From Nitrospirota bacterium (lineage in GTDB: Bacteria > Nitrospirota > Thermodesulfovibrionia > Thermodesulfovibrionales > Magnetobacteriaceae): 6,680 bases of DNA. Positions within the stretch are counted from its first letter, which is position 1. The number at the start of each line of letters is the position of its first letter. The notes under the pieces were generated by a model. The model was not told where the DNA came from. It did not search any database and was given only the letters and a program-made list of their open reading frames with translations. The stretch lies in the NCBI GenBank assembly GCA_015232165.1, contig JADGAE010000102.1, forward strand, positions 1 to 6,680. Reading direction: 5' to 3'. Made by a program: the position numbers and the translations under genes. Positions 4,957-6,680 of this stretch are shown in pieces.

Positions 4957-5928
4957 ATGCTCGAGGCAAGTCCGTACAACGACAGTGAGATCAGGAGGAT
5001 AAACCTCTTAAAGTCCGTCAGGATAAAGGCTATAGAGGGGCTGTTAAAGAGGTGTACCTATAAGGAGTTTGCTCCCGATGAGGTGATAATTGCCGCCGGG
5101 CAGATCAACTATATGGTCTACATGATCCTCAGCGGCAGTGTCAGGGTGCACGTAGACCACCTTGAAGACGAGCCCCTTGTGGTCTACGAACGCGGGGAGA
5201 TATTTGGTGAGATATCGGTGATTGACCAGAGGCCGACAACCGCCTCGGTGGTTGCCAACACACCTTGTCGCACGCTGGTTATGGATGAGGAGATACTGCT
5301 GTCGCTGGTAACGGCCTCACATGCCGCATGCCGCAACCTGCTCAACATCCTGGCACAGCGCCTGCGCTACGGGACATCGGTGATCTCAAAGAGCAACTTC
5401 CTTAAACGACAGTTTGAATACTATGCAAACATAGATGTCCTGACAGGGTTGTACAACCGTCGTTGGTTAAACGATATGTTCGGTGAGATCGCCAACAGGT
5501 GCAAAAGCGGCGGACGTCCACTGACCGTAATAATGGCCGACATTGACCATTTCAAGGCATACAATGACACACATGGCCATATTGCCGGAGACCGTGCCCT
5601 GTATACGGTTGCAGTGTGTTTGTTGGGTCAACTTCGCAAGACGGATTTTGCCGTGCGCTACGGCGGTGAGGAGTTTCTTGTCATCCTGCCAGGGACGGAT
5701 ATAAAGGAGGGCCGTTTAATTGCCGAAAGGCTGCGAATTTCAGTCAAGGAAACGCCCATAGTCCTGCACGACTCAAGACAACTGCCGTCGTTGACGATAT
5801 CCCTTGGGATAGCCGGGACGCAGGAGGAGCAAACCTCCGAGGCCCTGATAGCCGAAACCCTAATAGATGGCGCGGATAAGGCCCTGTATCGCGCCAAAAG
5901 CAACGGGCGCAACAGTGTCTGTCCGTAA
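4957..5928 (+). CDS. cyclic-nucleotide-binding-like domain fused to GGDEF diguanylate cyclase
   Basis: A 323-aa soluble protein predicted to make c-di-GMP from two GTP. Residues about 15-135 form a CRP/cNMP-binding-type beta-barrel (EVIIAAGQINYMVYMILSGSVRVHV, then FGEISVIDQRPTTASVVA at 83-100) followed by a helix. Residues about 155-320 form the GGDEF domain: DVLTGLYNRRWL (160-171), ADIDHFKAYNDTHGH with metal ligand Asp195, and an intact GGEEF active site (236-240). RKTD (227-230) sits exactly five residues before GGEEF, a canonical RxxD inhibitory site, so product feedback is expected. In the sensor domain the phosphate-binding cassette reads PTT where cAMP/cGMP binders have PR(T/S/A), so the ligand is probably not cAMP, or the domain only signals by protein contact. 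An in-frame TTG at 4930 would add nine residues, but neither start has a clear ribosome binding site; the ATG at 4957 is preferred. Confidence 0.93.
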   Translation: MLEASPYNDSEIRRINLLKSVRIKAIEGLLKRCTYKEFAPDEVIIAAGQINYMVYMILSGSVRVHVDHLEDEPLVVYERGEIFGEISVIDQRPTTASVVANTPCRTLVMDEEILLSLVTASHAACRNLLNILAQRLRYGTSVISKSNFLKRQFEYYANIDVLTGLYNRRWLNDMFGEIANRCKSGGRPLTVIMADIDHFKAYNDTHGHIAGDRALYTVAVCLLGQLRKTDFAVRYGGEEFLVILPGTDIKEGRLIAERLRISVKETPIVLHDSRQLPSLTISLGIAGTQEEQTSEALIAETLIDGADKALYRAKSNGRNSVCP

Positions 5929-5946
5929 GATTCCGGATATTTTTTT
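5922..5946 (+). terminator. weak intrinsic-terminator-like sequence
   Basis: TCCG (5922-5925) and CGGA (5934-5937) can form a 4-bp stem with an 8-nt loop across the stop codon, followed by TATTTTTTT. The T-tract is good but the stem is short, so termination would be partial. Its position between the cyclase and a downstream promoter fits a transcript boundary. Confidence 0.35.
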
Positions 5947-5954
5947 ATTGCCAC

Positions 5955-5984
5955 TTGACTAAATCATCCTGTAAGTATTTTAAT
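5955..5984 (+). promoter_or_regulatory. sigma70-type promoter of bamD
   Basis: TTGACT (5955-5960), an 18-bp spacer, then TTTAAT (5979-5984), each with one mismatch to consensus. Transcription would start near 5991. An in-frame ATG lies exactly at 5991 and another at 6009, so the mRNA would be leaderless or have a leader under 20 nt. Confidence 0.55.
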
Positions 5985-6008
5985 ACCAGTATGGGTATAA
6001 ACGGACAT

Positions 6009-6680
6009 ATGGGAAAACACCTCGCAAGGATCGTCTTGGTTGCGGTAGTGTCTCTTATGGTTGTGGGTCTGTTGTCGTGTTCAAAGAAGAACGTAAAGCC
6101 GCCCTACACCGATGAGAAGGACGCCTATGAGCGCGCCGTTAAGATGATCGAGAACAAGGAGTACACCGAAGGTCGGGAGCTTCTTACGGAGGTCATCAAC
6201 AGGGACCGGACAAAGACCTATGCCCCACTTGCGCAGCTGAAACTGGCCGAGTCATACGTCAAAGATGACGAGGTAGACCTGTCAATAGAGGAGTACCGGA
6301 AGTTTTTGAGTTCCTATCCGGATAACAGATACGCCCCTAATGCGCAGTATCAGATAGCCGCCCTGACGTTTAGTCAGATAGAGGGTGCGGACAGGGGTTA
6401 CAAGGCGGCTGAGAGCGCCATAAAGGAATTCAGGAAGCTGGCCGAACTCTATCCCAGAAACCCCTACAGAGATGTCATAGAGTTGAGGCTTCAAAAGTGC
6501 AGAAACGTCCTTGCAGAGCACGAGTTTTACGTGGGCAGGTTCTATCTCAAAAAGGAGGCGTTTAAGGCAGCCATTGGACGATTTAACACCATCCTGGAGA
6601 AGTACGGTGACTTTACCGCCATTGACGAGGTGTACTATCACATGGCAATGTCATACAAGGGGCTTAAGGACAAGGACAAG
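6009..6680 (+). CDS. bamD: outer membrane assembly lipoprotein BamD (3' end missing)
   Basis: Partial: 224 codons are visible and the C-terminus lies past the right edge. A basic n-region and hydrophobic core end in the lipobox LLSC with Cys24 as the lipidated residue, followed by SKK, so the mature protein would be an outer-membrane lipoprotein facing the periplasm. Residues about 35-220 are tandem TPR helices with BamD (YfiO) features: AYERAVKMIENKEYTEGREL, YAPLAQLKLAESYV, SIEEYRKFLSSYPDNRYAPN, and EFRKLAELYPRNPY. BamD is the essential TPR partner of BamA in beta-barrel insertion; full-length proteins are about 240-280 aa, so little is missing. The start is ambiguous: an in-frame ATG at 5991 adds MGINGH and coincides with the predicted transcription start, whereas 6009 gives a more compact signal peptide. 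Neither has a Shine-Dalgarno. No other bam gene is in the window. Confidence 0.88.
   Translation, partial: MGKHLARIVLVAVVSLMVVGLLSCSKKNVKPPYTDEKDAYERAVKMIENKEYTEGRELLTEVINRDRTKTYAPLAQLKLAESYVKDDEVDLSIEEYRKFLSSYPDNRYAPNAQYQIAALTFSQIEGADRGYKAAESAIKEFRKLAELYPRNPYRDVIELRLQKCRNVLAEHEFYVGRFYLKKEAFKAAIGRFNTILEKYGDFTAIDEVYYHMAMSYKGLKDKDK

Noticed and set aside
5658..5954. 98-codon minus-strand ORF
   Set aside because: Antisense to the GGDEF domain, where the plus-strand motifs are unmistakable.
6282..6641. 119-codon minus-strand ORF
   Set aside because: Antisense to bamD, whose lipobox and TPR pattern are clear on the plus strand.
1..6680. CRISPR array, insertion sequence, tRNA or rRNA
   Set aside because: No regularly spaced repeats, transposase motifs, terminal inverted repeats or cloverleaf-type sequences were seen.

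Overview
The window looks like chromosomal DNA from a Gram-negative, diderm bacterium of roughly 50% G+C. A BamD-type outer-membrane-assembly lipoprotein shows the cell envelope type. A Complex I/hydrogenase-type membrane subunit, a B12-pathway enzyme and a c-di-GMP cyclase are also present. The mix is compatible with a Nitrospirota or Desulfobacterota-like anaerobe, but this is only an inference and no rRNA or other taxonomic marker is present.

Layout. The left two thirds (1-4718) are read on the minus strand. In transcription order they are: a 310-aa protein with short beta-solenoid-like repeats (4718-3786); precorrin-8X methylmutase cbiC (3789-3169), overlapping the previous gene by ATGA; an orphan HyfC/HycD/NuoH-family membrane subunit (3142-2234); a Uma2-family PD-(D/E)XK protein (2164-1643); a PHP-domain phosphoesterase (1401-751); and a YfgM-like protein with one membrane anchor and TPRs (from 650, running off the left edge). 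Recognisable promoter-like sequences precede the YfgM-like, PHP and HyfC-like genes, so the region is probably several transcription units rather than one operon. Only the solenoid gene and cbiC are clearly coupled.

The right third (4957-6680) is on the plus strand. A degenerate cyclic-nucleotide-binding domain fused to a GGDEF diguanylate cyclase is followed by a weak terminator-like sequence and a sigma70-like promoter, then bamD, which runs off the right edge. A 238-bp divergent intergenic region (4719-4956) separates the two halves. It holds overlapping AT-rich promoter-like elements and a possible 19-codon leader ORF.

No mobile element, CRISPR array, tRNA or rRNA was seen. I found no convincing multi-gene novel system. 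The most unusual items are the unrecognised solenoid protein coupled to cbiC, the isolated HyfC-like subunit that has lost several acidic positions typical of its family, and the sensor-cyclase whose cyclic-nucleotide pocket lacks its usual arginine. Membrane or envelope roles recur (YfgM-like, HyfC-like, BamD), but a functional link between them is not shown by the sequence.
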